Origin: Liopterus haemorrhoidalis
Lineage: Eukaryota; Arthropoda; Insecta; Coleoptera; Dytiscidae
DNA: 64,000 nt
Assembly (NCBI GenBank): GCA_963971575.1
Contig: OZ020611.1
Span: 227,284,260-227,348,259 of the forward strand
Reading direction: 5' to 3'
The position numbers and the translations under genes are program-made. Shown piece by piece: positions 20,761 through 33,831 of this stretch (position 1 is the first letter of the stretch; each line of letters opens with the position of its first letter). The notes under the pieces are model-generated. The model ran no database searches, was not told the DNA's origin, and worked only from the letters and a program-made list of their open reading frames with translations.

Positions 20761-21525
20761 AGAAAAATTTATGAGAAGTGTGAATTTTCACACATTTCAG
20801 CCAACGGAACGTCTTGGACAATATTTTTTCTATACTCACATCAAAATCAACAGTTTTATGATAATCATTTTTATTCGCTATTTAAGTAGCTACTAAAAGC
20901 TTTCATTTCATTTTTTAAAACTAAATTTAAATAATTTGCAAAATATTCGTCTCAATAATATATAGATTAAAAAATTTCAGCAATTTTTTCTACGTTTGCT
21001 TCGTATCTAAGTCTTCATTACATTAATAAGGAATATAATAATAATAATAATATCGTTCCTTAATCTACGTTTAACAAGCTTTCTTTTGATACCACAGAAT
21101 AATTTTTTAAATAATATCTTTTGTCACCGATAATTCTAAATTTAAAAAAAAAAAATCTGTTCAAAAATTCCTGTTGAACTATTCCGGTTCCCATCATTGT
21201 ACATTGAGATTTTTTTCAGATTTTTAATCAACCCCTCTAGAAAATAGGGTGGGGGACAAAAGTTTTAGTTAGTTCATCCAGGCATTAAGAAGTTTCATTT
21301 GCTATCTTACTCAAAATTTTAAAATATTCAATAAACATATAGTAGTATTTATTTATATTTTTACCATGATTTCCTTTTTTTAACTCTCCATAGTTGTCCT
21401 ATAAGTGGGTCAAAAAGTTGTACATGCATGCCAAATTTCAAATTTATGTACAAACAGACAGACACCTTAGTGACGTTATAAGGGTTAGGTGGTCAGAACT
21501 ACAAAACCCGAAAAATTAAGGAGAA
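20761..21525 (-). mobile_element. Helentron-like H2 copy, near full length
   Basis: The 3' hairpin end at left (GAGAAGTGTGAATTTTCACA) is followed by H2 interior with AAAATCAACAGTTTT. The 5' end at right reads GACGTTATAAGGGTT, GTGGTCAGAAC and TACAAAACCC. The microsatellite is reduced to two GACA units. Interior marker sentences (ATTCCTGTTGAACTATTCC, GTGGGGGACAAAAG) recur in other H2 copies. Confidence 0.72.
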
Positions 21526-21530
21526 ACTAA

Positions 21531-22590
21531 AAGCAAATCTGCCCAAATATTGCCGTTTTTCCGAACAGAAAAGATTATAAAAAAAATATGAAGAACATGG
21601 AATTGAGAAATCGCAATCTCTTTGGGAAATAAGGTGGGGGAGCATAAGTCTTTTGACAAATTTTTTCATTTGAAAAACTCATACTAAAAATTATAAAAAA
21701 CTATTCATTTTTTTCATTAAATACTCGTACATCTTTGTTTATACGAGGAATACCTCTTATATTTCGGGATTGCGGTAAACTAGTGCTGCCATCTGGCAAC
21801 TGACGCTTCTATCGTAAAGTTTGACATTTTTGACAGTATACGTACTCAGAACGTTTTGACGTACGAGCGCTATTTGTGTTGTTTAAATCGTGAACATTTT
21901 CGAGCGATTATTTTTTACAACTTTCGACGTGGATTAACCCAGTAGCAGTGCATTGATGAACTTAATTCGATTTTCGCGATGAAGCACCATCAAGGACTAC
22001 TGTTTATCGATGGTCTACCGACTTCAATCGTGGCAGTAGTTCGCTTAAGGGCGAATTTCGTGAAGGTCGTCCAAAAATCGGTGGTTGTTCCGGAAAACAT
22101 TGATGCTGTGCGTGAACTGCAAGATCGTCTTGTGACTTATCGTGAGATTGGGAAATAGTGGGACCAGTATACATTCACTATTGCATGAACATTTGACCGT
22201 CAAAAATATTTGTTCGCGTTGGATTCCACATTGAGAATCGCAGTGGACAAAGCCTCAATCGGAGTGGAAAAAGTGCTTTGAAAATTGGTTCAAACGCATG
22301 CGAAAGTGTACTGATCTTCATGGAGAATATTTTGAAGAACAATAATGCCAGTTTTGTTGATAAATAAAATTGTTTTTGATCTCAAATCCCGAAATATAAA
22401 AGACACCGTCGTATTTATCCCGTGATGTGTTTTTTTGAACTTTCTATAGTTTTCCTATATGTAGATGAAATAGTGTGCCAAATTTCAACTTTCTATATTG
22501 AGCAATTTGGATACATTTTCTACCGTACAGACAGGCAGACAGAGTGACGTTATAAGGGTATGGTGGTCATACCTACAAAACCCAAAAAAA
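21531..22590 (-). mobile_element. Helentron-like H2 copy split by a mariner
   Basis: H2 interior runs to TTTGTTTATA at 21743 and resumes at TATTTATCCCG at 22412. It ends with GACGTTATAAGGG...CATACCTACAAAACCC near 22580. A mariner occupies 21744-22411. The sibling at about 26030 gives the empty site GTTTATATTTATCCCG. Confidence 0.75.
21744..22411 (+). pseudogene. internally deleted mariner, 668 bp
   Basis: TIRs begin CGAGGAATACCTCTTATATTT (left, 21 bp read across 21744-21764) and match the complement of the right end at TTTATATTTCGGGATT. TA duplicates lie at 21742-21743 and 22412-22413. The plus-strand coding remnant starts with the mariner paired helix-turn-helix (FDEAP-like region, then WSTDFNRGSSSLKGEFREGR). 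It then jumps past the entire DDD catalytic core to the C-terminus (ENWFKRMRKCTDLHGEYFEE). Full mariners are about 1.3 kb and 345 residues, so half is missing. The element is inactive but still has both TIRs, and could in principle be mobilised in trans. Confidence 0.85.
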
Positions 22591-23408
22591 TCTGATAAAA
22601 TAATCGATAGAACCACACTTGAACGAGTGCCATATAATTCCCAAGTCTGTATGTATTCTGTATCCTTCACCTTAATATTAATTATTTCTCTTTATCCTCA
22701 GTTCACACAAAACTATCTGAGCTATTCATTTCATCTACGCGGTAGTTATTCTCTCATAGTCACTCGCATTCCACTGTGTCCGTATTCTAATGACGCTCAC
22801 ATCTCAAAATTATAATTAGCATCCTAACATCGGAGGTTCAGTAGCCGTTTGTGACGGTGTGAGATGTTACCGAGACAGGTAGGTAGCCGCGGGTCATAGG
22901 TGAGGTGATTTTATTTGTTAAAATAGTTTTGATGTGTCATTGTGTGGGAATGGGAGATGAGAATATAATATAAGATGTTAAATGGCCAGTTAAAACACAT
23001 TTTTGTGTAATGTCTTTGTTAACATGTTACAAGAACTTAAGATGTTTGCTTTTGTTTTTAAGAATGGTACAAATTTATTGTGTGAAACAAGTGAGATGCT
23101 GGAAAGACAATATAAATCTTACTTCTTATGGATAGTTTAATGCTCATTTTAGTTCAAACTAGCTGGAGTACTCGTACTTCGTCCGTATTTTGTAATGTAC
23201 ATTTTTGTAATTAGTAAATGATAGGTGAGATATTTCAACTTCAATTAGAACAAAAAATAATCGTTTCGTTATTCTAAACCACTTTTTTGTATATATTTTT
23301 AATGGTAAGTAAGTAATAAGTGAGATACTTCGTTTATAGGTAGCTCTCCCCATAGCTTCCCAAATATATATCTTATTAAAAACTGCATTGAACGTAAAGG
23401 AATAGATT
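22591..23408. other. unassigned intergenic
   Basis: No supported gene. Contains a short GC-richer patch (22840-22910) and AT-rich remainder. No repeat end recognised. Confidence 0.4.
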
Positions 23409-24443
23409 ATTTTTAGGGTTTTATAGGTATGACCAAAAAACCCTTATACCGTCATTTTGTCGTCTGTCTGTCTGTCTGTCTGTCTGTTCGGTAAAAATTG
23501 TAGCCAAACGGCTAAACCTAGAGAGTTGAAATTTGGCACGCTTATACAACTCTTTGACTCGCACATAGGAAAACTACTAAAACATCTAAAAAACAAATAT
23601 ATGCTCATCGAAAAAAAATATATATTTTTACAATTCTGTGTAGGGTATCAAATGAAAGCCCTTGGTACGTGGATTAACGGTCAAAATTTTATTTTTGCAA
23701 AATAAATTATTTTGAGGAGATTTTAGCCAAAATTGTGCCAAAATAAATTTTGTCCCACACCCTGTAGCCCATATGGTTTAAACTAAAAATCTGAAAAAAT
23801 TCTCAGTAATGTACATTGGTGTAAATAGGAATAGTACAACAGGAATTTTTGATCAGATTATTTTTTCGGAAAATAACGCATTTTTTGTGTTTTTAAGTAA
23901 AATATGTAATATTTTAATCCGCTATTTAACGTAGTAAACGAGTAACCTGTATAGCCCAGTGGTAGCGTTCTCGCTTAGAGAGTTGAAACTACTGTAAGAA
24001 ACTGTGTTCGAATCCCGTCAATTTTTATTTTTTCAGTTTTTTTTTGCATTTTTATTTTGTTTAAATTATTTTGTCAAAATTCTAGTTATATTTTGGTAAA
24101 TGTTGCATTTTATTTTTAAAAGCGTAAATTTAATAACCAGTGGGAAGTGTTGAAATTATAATTTAATTCTATATTTGAAGGTATCAGAGGGCGAGGCTTT
24201 TGATTTAAGCAACCAATGGAAGCCATAGGCGCAATTTTCAAAATCTTAATGAACCTTGCTATATCAAAAAAATACTGCACATATTTAGAAACTTAAATAA
24301 TGGTATTAGGCATTCGAATTAAAATTCATAAAAATATATTTTGACATAAAATTTGTTTTGGCATCCCAAATAATCATCACACAGTTAATAAATACCTGCG
24401 AAACCCTGAAATGTGTGAAAATTCACACTTCACATAAATTTTT
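23409..24443 (+). mobile_element. Helentron-like H1 copy c, full length
   Basis: 5' end TTTTAGGGTTTTATAGGTAT, about 6 TGTC units, conserved H1 blocks, and 3' end ACCTGCGAAACCCTGAAA with hairpin GTGTGAAAATTCACAC and TTCACATAAA. Its tRNA-like module is the clearest of the family: TAGCCCAGTGGTAGCG (A box, about 23952) and GTGTTCGAATCCCG (B box, about 24005). Confidence 0.8.
23943..24022 (+). other. tRNA-like module inside H1 copy c
   Basis: A box TAGCCCAGTGGTAGCG and B box GTTCGAATCCC are near consensus and about 50 bp apart, as in Pol III type 2 promoters. The intervening anticodon-arm region does not fold convincingly, so I read it as a tRNA-derived promoter module rather than a tRNA. Confidence 0.65.
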
Positions 24444-25299
24444 TCATATTACTTTTGCTGTTAAATAAATAATAAATGAGATATTTCAACTTTATAAGTA
24501 ACACTCCGTTTGCTCTCTAATTAATCTTCTTATTATAAACTGCGTTGAAGATAAAAAAAATTACTCATATACATTTTGGATGTAATGTAAATAATAGTGA
24601 AATGTTTCAAGATTTTAGCTTTAGGAAGTACCCCCATAACTTCCCTCATTCATTCAATCGAAAAATTATATAGAACGAAAAAGATGTATCATCTTATAAA
24701 CAATTTTTGTAATATACATGTTTGCTGTTAAGTTAATAATAAGGAAGATATTTCAAAAGTTTAGCTTTAGGGTGATCCCCGCAACTCCCCAAATATTCAT
24801 CTAAATGAAAAAATTTTCATACATTTCAGGATTTTGTAGGTATTTAGTCAGTGAAAGATTATTATTATTAGAAGGCCAAACGATGAATGCCTGTCACTAC
24901 ATAACACAATTACAAGTGTTGCTTTTAAATCCTTTAAATCAATACGCACGACAAAAAGGTTGCAGTCAGATTTTTTCTATTGTGTATCATTTATCTCTAA
25001 TAACATAAATTTCAATGCATTTTTTTTTTTTTTGTATAATTAGAAAAATATCATTTAAATCCAAACCTGGCAACACTGCGGGCGATCTTTTGTCACGCAA
25101 GAGCATAACACCTACAGAGACATTGTTTATATTGCGACTATATGAAAAACTAACAGATTCTCTACTATAAACGGAATACCAGCAACCGGCCAGATATTTA
25201 TTTATTTTCCTAGTCGATATTTGCAAAATAAATTTACGTACCTCTCTCTACCCATAACAAAATGTATCCATGTATATACAAATATATTTTTTTAATTTT
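24444..25299. other. unassigned, with Helentron-like scraps
   Basis: Repeated wording (GGAAGATATTTCAA, GTTAAGTTAATAATAAGG) recurs at 24480, 24740 and 26395-26410, hinting at an old local duplication. A motif CATTTCAGGATTTTGTAGGTA at about 24820 resembles the H1/H2 subterminal repeat. No gene supported. Confidence 0.4.
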
Positions 25300-26318
<1,019 letters not shown>

Positions 26319-27820
26319 TATTAATACCCGAAATAAAAGGTTTGTTTTCTTCCTATAAACTATTTTCGTCATATATGATTTTGTTGTTAAGTCAATAATA
26401 AGGAAGATATATGTAGATTGTAGTTTTAGGTTGTATTCCGTAACTCCGCAAATATTCATTTTACTGAAAAAATACATTGACCAAAAAAGTTTGTTTTCTT
26501 ATTATAAACATTTTTTTTATACATATATATTCCTGTACAGTCGATAATAAGGGAGATATTTTAATTTTTTTAATAAACAGTTTAAAATTACGTGTAAAAA
26601 TGTCTAGCTGTTTTTGCATGAATCTCGGACAAACAGATATTTTTTTGTGGATATTGTCTTATAATCATCTGAAACCTGTAGAAACCAAATATGAGACCGA
26701 AAACAAAACAGATATAGATATATAGCCGCCAATTTTAATAATATAGATTATTACTGACAATACAGTCTACAAATATTTTGCAAAATATTGGAATGAATGT
26801 CAACTATAGATTACCATGATAAGCATAGATGTCAACTAAAATGAGATCACCTTTATTCATGAATTTTTGGAAGTTCTTGCCATCTTTTGGCAGCCTGGCA
26901 AACTAATCTTCTCTTTCTATAATGGAACTTTCATCAGGGGATGTGAAGTTCATATTTATCGACTGATCCGTATCTACCATATTAAAAGACATATCAGGTA
27001 CGGTATAAAAGCTCCTTGGTATCACCTATGAAACCCTGAAAATTAAAATTGTTTAGACTACGATATTAATAGCTATATCTTTTTAAAATACGCAAATAGT
27101 CATCTTTGTCGTGGGCCAGAAATTTTAACCAACTATCTTTTTAAAATTTAAATATACAGTTATAAAAACTAATAAAATTAGAGAAAATTATGATCATTTT
27201 ACTCTCTAGTTCAGAGAAAACTGTAATCAAACAATCTAACTAATATTTTCCTAACAAGTCTCAATAATTAGCAACATCCCACTTTGTACAAAAAAGGACG
27301 AGACGGCTTTCAGCGTCAGATTTCCACGAAGAGCTGCAACGGAATGCCAGCCACCTGTCTGCACCAACATAAACTAACCACCAGATAAACAGTTGACTCG
27401 CAACAATTAGTTAGAGAAGTGCACTGGTGACAATTCACAGCTGACCGTTAACACTACCTATATAGGTACAAACGTGACCTAACGGACCATATCGGAAGAT
27501 TACCGTTTGGGATTAATTTGATCCGGAGTTATTTAGATGTTACATGAAAGTCATGTCCCATTCAGGATGTTCTTATATCAGTTAGTTGGAAAGTGGGACA
27601 TTTTGTCCTGCTTCACATTACATATCAAATAAATATATATCTTTCACCGGGGAATTGAATATTTGTGTTTCTATTTCAATAGTTATTTCCAGTATTTAAT
27701 ATTTCTTCATAACACTTTTTACCTTCACATAGGTAATTCAATACAAGAAACGATTCTCTATTTCTCTATCTTTTGCTGGGTGAAATATCTCTTCGTTAAG
27801 TATTGACAAGTGTTGTAATA
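26319..27820. other. unassigned intergenic
   Basis: No supported gene. A Helentron-like 3' wording (CACCTATGAAACCCTGAAAAT) occurs at about 27022. The patch 27290-27500 is GC-richer but lacks a long frame. Confidence 0.4.
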
Positions 27821-27824
27821 GATA

Positions 27825-28440
27825 TATTTAAAAAATCATCTAGATACAGATACAAATACCTGAGAAAAATTGTACCTAGATGCAGATACAGATAGAGAAA
27901 TATAAAAAATATCTAGATACAGATACATGCCAAAAATGTTTGTACAGAAATACCCCGTTACTCGACTGCCTCTTAGCTCGACGTTTTCGCCACTCGACGT
28001 AAATGTCGAGAGTGAGAGTCGACGGAAGCATCGCTATCCAACGCGTGATCGAGTACTGATCATGTGATACATATTTTGGTAAACAAAGCAAAATGAACGC
28101 ATGGCCAGCAGTTCGCGCCTAGATATCTTGACGACAACAACTCAGATTTAGTGCAGCTATGAACTTTTTGTTTTTTTGCTAAAATAAGTGATTTATATTT
28201 ATAATTATGGGTCCAAAGGATAGAAATGCAAGCATAGCTAAAAGGAAAACATATACATAATGTATTTCCTTATATGTATATGTATATATATATATGTACA
28301 TATAATTCCCTTTATTTCTTATGGAGAAATTCGACTCGCCACTCGACGTAATCGCTACTCGACGCTTTTTCAGAACGAATTAACGTCGAGTGGCGGGGTA
28401 TTACTGTATCTAGATACAGCTAGATACTTTTGAAAAAACA
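27825..28440. repeat. degenerate CTAGATACAGATAC tandem, split by a MITE
   Basis: Units containing TCTAGATACAGATAC recur at about 27838, 27870 and 27911, and after the MITE at 28409-28428 (TCTAGATACAGCTAGATAC). The Tigger-like MITE at 27945-28406 inserted within the array. Confidence 0.6.
27945..28406. mobile_element. Tigger/pogo-like MITE, 462 bp
   Basis: Left end CAGAAATACCCCGTTACTCG; complement of right end CAGTAATACCCCGCCACTCG. This is a pogo-type TIR with subterminal CTCGACG repeats, flanked by TA (27943-27944, 28407-28408). Near 28208 a plus-strand start MGPKDRNASIAKRK resembles the N-terminus of CENP-B/Tigger transposases and then stops. It is a deletion derivative of an autonomous Tigger rather than an unrelated MITE. 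Confidence 0.85.
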
Positions 28441-28495
28441 CTGAAAAATGAAAATACTATAATACCAAACAGTGCATAGTAATCAACATTATACA

Positions 28496-29111
28496 GGCTG
28501 TTCAAAAATTACCGTGACGTCACAAAAAAAACACTAAATTCAAGATAAAACACTATTCTACGGAATAAATTTGTACTAAATAACGTATGTATTATGTTAG
28601 CCTTATGTGCTTACGTATGAGATGCGTATTTATAACACTAATGTTAGTCTTACAGATACGCAGCTATGTTCTTGTTAAGAGGATGTTCCTTTTAATCAAA
28701 TTTTAGCCCTAATTGAAGTGAAATTCGTGTAATGTCACGATCATTTTTTATCACTAATAAAAAATTACTGATAAACAATACGTGATTATTTTTTTTTTCT
28801 CATTCCAGACAAATTTAATTTATAAACAAAATTTCAGTTGACATACTCACCTAAATTAACAGTTTATTGACAGTTAGGGTTAAAAAAAAACGTTTGTGAA
28901 AAAATTGATATTACTCGTGAAGGTTTTCGTTGGATGATTTTTTACGATTTTAGTAAATGCCTAACTCAACAACAATGCATAGATTCGCTTCATTCAACTT
29001 TTCAAAAATCAGAAAAGACTGTTTACAATTGGTTTGCAGAATTTCATCGTGGTCGTGCGTCCATTAGTGATGAATCTTGTGAAAGTCGACCAAAATCGGT
29101 TGTCATTTTGT
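28496..29111 (+). pseudogene. truncated mariner, N-terminal helix-turn-helix only
   Basis: A plus-strand frame at about 28909-29111 encodes the mariner DNA-binding region: REGFRWMIFYDFSKCLTQQQ, then KTVYNWFAEFHRGRASISDE and SCESRPKSV, then a stop. It closely resembles the start of the mariner at 34.8 kb. The catalytic region is missing and a tandem array begins directly after. Upstream, ACAGGCTGTTCAAAAATTACC at about 28496 may be the left TIR, but no partner was found. Not functional. Confidence 0.7.
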
Positions 29112-29112
29112 A

Positions 29113-29862
29113 ATTTCTATATGACATCCTATGTGTTATTTTATCCGCAGTTTCTTAGAGAATAAATCAAAAAATAAATCTGCAAAATATTTTTCATATC
29201 GATCATAGGATATAGGAGTGTCTAGAGTTTCTTGTTTATGCCTACGAAACCCTAGACGTTACTATATGATATTTTATCCGATGTTTCTTAGAGAATAAAT
29301 CTACAAAATATTGTTCATATCGGTCAGAGCATATAGGAGTGTCTAGAGTTTCTTGTTTATACCTACAAAATCCTAGACTTTTCTATATGTTATTTTATCC
29401 ACAGTTTCTTAGAGAATAAAACAGCAAAATATTGTTCTTATCGGTCAGAGCATATAGGAGTGTCTAGAGTTTCTTGTTTATGCCTACAAAATCCTAAACT
29501 TTTCTTTATGTTATTTTATCCGCAGTTTCTTAGAGAATAAAACAGCAAAATATTGTTCTTATCGGTCAGAGCATATAGGAGTGTCTAGAGTTACTTGTTT
29601 ATGCCTACAAAACCCTAGACATTACTATATATAATTATATTTGCAGAATCTTAGAGAATAAATTTGCAAAATATTGTTCATATCGGTCAAAGGATATAGG
29701 AGTGTCTAGAATTACTTGTATTAATGCCTACGAAACTCTAGATATTTCTATATGTAATTATATTTGTAGATTTTTAGAGAACAAATCTGCAAAAAAATAT
29801 TCATATCGGTCAAAGAATATAGGAGTGTCTCAAGCTTCTTGTTTATGCTTACGAAATCGGAC
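29113..29862. repeat. 122-bp tandem array, six units
   Basis: Six head-to-tail units starting near 29115, 29258, 29377, 29499, 29620 and 29743. Each has TTATTTTATCCGCAGTTTCT, AGAGAATAAA, TGCAAAATATTGTTC, ATATCGGTCAGAGCATATAG, GAGTGTCTAGAGTTTCTTG and TGCCTACAAAATCCTAGAC. Units differ by some 5-15% by eye; the first is longer by a small insertion. The CCTACRAAACCCTAGA box resembles the Helentron-like subterminal repeat. Confidence 0.92.
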
Positions 29863-31003
29863 GAATCATCCCGAATCATCACGACCGGACGACCACACAG
29901 GATAAACTCATTATAATATAGGGATATCCCCTCTTTTTAGATGAATCTATTCCTTTGGGATGCTCAATAGTGAATCCAAATGGACTCTATAAGAAGATAA
30001 TATTTTTTCTTCGCATACTCCCTTAGTAACGAAGCAAGTACCTCTTGGGGTACACGTACTTTTGTTTGGAAACCACTGGGCTAGACTATCAAACCATTAA
30101 AATGTTGACCGACTGTTACAGTTCCAATACTTACATTATAAAACTATTCGCTCGACATTTTCCACATTAATTCAATAGCTAATGCAATACGTTATCTATT
30201 TCCACAAATAATTTCCAAAGTGACCTCTAGAATAAAATTTTATATTTACGGTTGAGAAATTACAATTTCCGAGCGTATTAAACTCTACTTAGAAATTATC
30301 TACATTATAATGTAACTACTATTACAAAATCTACTTAAACTCTTAGTAAGTTTCTAAGATAAAATCCTCATATATTATCTGGAAACGAGCAGTTTACAGC
30401 AGCTAATACAATTTCAATCGTGCTTTGATATAATTCTGGATTCGCAATAAATCTTGGCATTTATGTCAATGATATATCGTCTTTTGTTGGTACAGTTCAG
30501 TAAGCATATAATATCACGGTGTGGTATGCAATCAACTAGCTGGTTATTGATGGAATGGTTAAGATGGAGCACCTGCTGGACGTAGGAGTGCTGTTAATTA
30601 TATGATTGGTGTTGAAATAAATTGAAGAATAGTCGGAAGAACACTGTGCAATTTTGAAGTAAAAGGATCGAATTACGGGGAATCACAAAAATTATAACGG
30701 TAGATTGTATAACAAGTTATAAACTTTCGAGTTTTTCGAGGAATATGATGATGAAGGTTTTATAATTTTTAGGATTTCGTAGCTTCAACCAAGAACAGTT
30801 ATACTGTTGGTTATGTTTTTATCTTCATCCCCCCACTCCTGATTTTATCTTCCGATATAGTGCAGATATAATCAAGAAATCTTTGCATCTACAACTTTGA
30901 GATTTCGATCGTGTGAGAGAATGTAAAAAACAACACATCTTTGTTAATATTTTACTTCATTGAAATTGTGATTACATTCCATTATTCAAAAAATAAATAT
31001 AAC
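29863..31003. other. unassigned intergenic
   Basis: No supported gene. A TTTTTAGGATTTCGTAGCTTC motif at about 30765 resembles a Helentron-like 5' end (compare 54127), with ATATAATCAAGAAATC downstream, so an eroded copy probably lies at 30765-30960. Confidence 0.4.
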
Positions 31004-31104
31004 CTCTTCTTCTTCTTTGGGCAATCTCAGTCAAGTTGACTTTTGACCTCACTCACATAAGTCCTCTATTTTGATCTGTTAATTGTCCAGTCTTTCCATA
31101 TGTC
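31004..31104. repeat. dispersed repeat R (copy 2 of 3)
   Basis: TCTTCTTCTTTGGGCAATC...TTGACTTTTGACCTCACTCA...GATCTGTTAATTGTC. Matches 8577-8690 and 53353-53440. The hAT element's target duplication begins at its right edge. Confidence 0.65.
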
Positions 31105-31286
31105 ATGTATACCAGCGTTTCTCAACCGGGGGGCCGTGAAAGCTTCGTCGGAGGGCCGTTAAGTCATATAAAATCGAAGCATGAAATTATAATAGAAAAA
31201 CGCTCAATTTTGCAAGATATATTCATAAATATATGACATTTATATTCATTAAAATGTACCATTTAAACTTAAATAAAATAAATTAT

Positions 31287-32596
31287 AAAGGTGTCTCAAA
31301 AGAAATTTTATATTTAGTGGATCGATTAAAAAAAAAGTAAGCCGTATATAGAAAAAATGTTTATTAATTATTAAAATACACTTTTTGGGGATTTATTTCT
31401 TAAAAATAATATCGTCTAAATGTAGACCCTCGCGTTCTCGGCACTCATTTAATCGAACAGTAAAATTACTTATGACGTCTCGGCAGGTGGACTCAGGGAT
31501 GGCTGCCATTTCGTGACGGATATTTTCTTTCAAATGCGCCAGTGAAGTCGGTTTATTGGCGTAAACTTTAGATTTAAGATAACCCCATAGGAAAAAGTCC
31601 ATAGGGGTTAAATCTGGACTGCGTGGAGGCCAATTTATGTCACCTCTCCGGGAGATCAATTTGCCTGAGAAAATTTCACGAACACGTGGCAGAGACATAT
31701 TGGACGTGTGTGAAGTTGCTCCGTCCTGTTGGAACCATGTTCTTTGGTTATAGCCAGGAAAGTTTTGCAGTTCAGGTACCAAGAAGTTGTCTAACATCTC
31801 CACATAACGCTCTGAATTCACTGTAACTGCACGCCCCCTTTCGTCTTCAAAAAAGTAAGGGCCGATAATTCCTCGCGCCGACATCGCAGCCCATACAGTC
31901 ACTTTAGGCGAATGTAGGGGTTTCTGATGTTTGCGTTTCGGATTCGTTGCATTCCAGTAGCGGCAGTTCTGCTTATTTACGTGGCCATTAAGATGAAAAT
32001 GAGCTTCATCCGAAAACAAAATGTTGGTAAACGTTGAAAATCGCTCAATCACCTGATTTACGAAATTAAGCCTCTGACTGGCATCTTGGGGCTTTAATTC
32101 TTGCACCAATTGAATTTTTTAGGGGTGCAGCTTTAGGTATTTGTGCATAATGCGATGTAATGATGATCTATGCACATTTAAAGCACTTGCGCGCTTCCGA
32201 ATTGAAAGGTTCGGGTCGTCACAAACAGACTGATTAACATTCTCCACGTTTTCTACCGTTCTTGATGACCTAGGTCGCCCGGATTTTGATTTATCCAGCG
32301 TTGTACCAGTCTCTTCAAACTTTAAAACCCAATGTCGAATGAAAGAAATGCTTGGCGCATCATTTAAGTGGCGAAAACCTCGAATACTGCAGAATTTTCT
32401 ACGCGCTGCAGTCGCCGAATCACCGTTTTTGTAAAACTCTCGCACGCGTAACGCGCGTTCTGCTCCCGAGAAACGCTCCATAGCGACTGAATTCCCAAGA
32501 TCCAGGCTACCGATTGACATAACCCCCGCGCCCCTCGGATACGTTGCGTTCACGCAGTAAGCTAAATAAATATAAAATTTCTTTTGAGACACCTTG
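31287..32596 (-). mobile_element. Tc1/mariner-superfamily transposon, nearly intact
   Basis: About 1.31 kb. Both ends share AAGGTGTCTCAAAAGAAA continuing into TTTTATATTTA, some 28 bp of TIR. TA lies just outside the right end (32597-32598) and, with a 1-2 bp uncertainty, at the left. It carries a transposase frame with a single in-frame stop. It is inserted in the hAT-ended element. Confidence 0.88.
31393..32520 (-). pseudogene. DDE transposase (DUF4817-like HTH + DDE_3), one in-frame stop
   Basis: Cut-and-paste transposase. The likely start is the Met at 32520 or at 32481 (MERFSGAERALRVREFY); an upstream Met at 32592 lies inside the TIR and is unlikely. The N-terminal half has a helix-turn-helix with RRKF...HWVLKFEETGTTLDKSK and GRPRSSRT. 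The catalytic half has LFSDEAHFHLNGHVNKQN (first Asp), TWFQQDGATSHT (second Asp) and WPPRSPDLTPMDFFLWGYLK (third Asp). There are 36 residues between the second and third Asp. One TAA at about 32110-32118 after LKLHP interrupts an otherwise open frame; translation resumes in the same frame with KIQLVQEL and continues to DDIIFKK at 31393. That single lesion suggests a young copy. A second, much more decayed relative lies at 12570-12989. Confidence 0.85.
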
Positions 32597-32599
32597 TAC

Positions 32600-33831
32600 T
32601 TATTTAGACAACTAATTTAAACTAATTAAAACGGTTCGCGTTGGAGGTACTTCAAGTACTTTCAAGTAGGTACGACTTGAACTTGCAATATTTTTTGTTA
32701 TGCTCCGAGCTACTGTTAGCTAAAGAGTAAGGATGCGAAAGTGTTCAAAATGGAAAGCAACTTGGAACAATGGAACACTTGTAAATAAAAATACATGCAA
32801 GCCATTATAGGTAATCGTAACAGATATTAAAAACATGTTTATGTAAAGGTTGTTTTTTTTTCAAAAGTTTTATCTAATTATACCCAACGTTCCTATATAA
32901 AAAATCGAAGTTGTCCTTGATATCCTGTACTTCCGGTTTATTCCGAAAATTTAAATACTACCATCCAATTATTTGGGTAAACTCTAGTCACCAAATTTTT
33001 TTCCCAACTTGCTCACACATCGTCTTTTCGAGAAAAATCGTGTTTCCTCTATCTTGATACACCTTGAGATCCTTTTACCATATAGGCCGTGTCTCCAACG
33101 CTATAGCTCTGAAATTTTAATAAATCCTCAATCAAAATGTATAACTATTTATATAAAGATACAAAGTAACAAAATATAAACTATTTTAGATCATGTAGTA
33201 CCAAGTAACTTCCAAATTTAACGTTATACCTCATCTTCAATAATAAAAAAATAGTGTATTAGGCCCGGTAGTTCAATTTCAACCACCTGTATATTATTGA
33301 TAAAATATTAATATATGTGTTTATTCTCATAAAGAATTATTTTAAGCAATTCTGTTCCTCATTTATTAATTGTTAATGACTATATTCCTTAATGAGCTTT
33401 ATCAAGATTAGCCATCTTGATATGTAGTGATACGTGATTTTTGCAAGTGGCGTCTTCATTTGTTTCTGACGTTTTTAGTTATTTTTAAGTGATAAAAGTG
33501 CAGAAAATACTTGAAATAGTGTGTTATAGTGTGGACTTAAGTGTTTGGACTCCATGCAGACCAAAATTGGAGCGACTGGAAAGGTATTTGTAGAAATTTT
33601 TGTTAATTTTATAATGTAAGTCTTTGTTATGTTGAATGTGCTTCTATGGACAATATAGATACATGCATACACTATCGGCTATAACTAGAGAAACAAAACT
33701 ATTTTTTAAATGATTTCATAAATCCCGATTATTGACTAAATGAATATTGAATTATATTGGTATAGCAACAACAATTTATAAGTTAGAACCTACTCTTAAA
33801 AATATTTGTTGTACTGGTACAATAAATAAAA
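32600..33831. other. unassigned sequence inside the hAT-ended element
   Basis: No ORF of note. It contains non-coding repeat-like wording (TACTTCCGGTTTATTCCG; GGCCCGGTAGTTCAATTTC) that looks like an old DNA transposon or LINE UTR, but I cannot assign ends. Confidence 0.35.

Noticed and set aside
29113..29862. CRISPR-like array
   Set aside because: Units are contiguous 122-bp repeats without unique spacers, in a eukaryotic context.
31623..31826. 67-codon plus-strand frame opposite the DDE transposase
   Set aside because: Antisense shadow of the catalytic domain coding sequence; the same applies to frames opposite ORF1 at 7506-8486.
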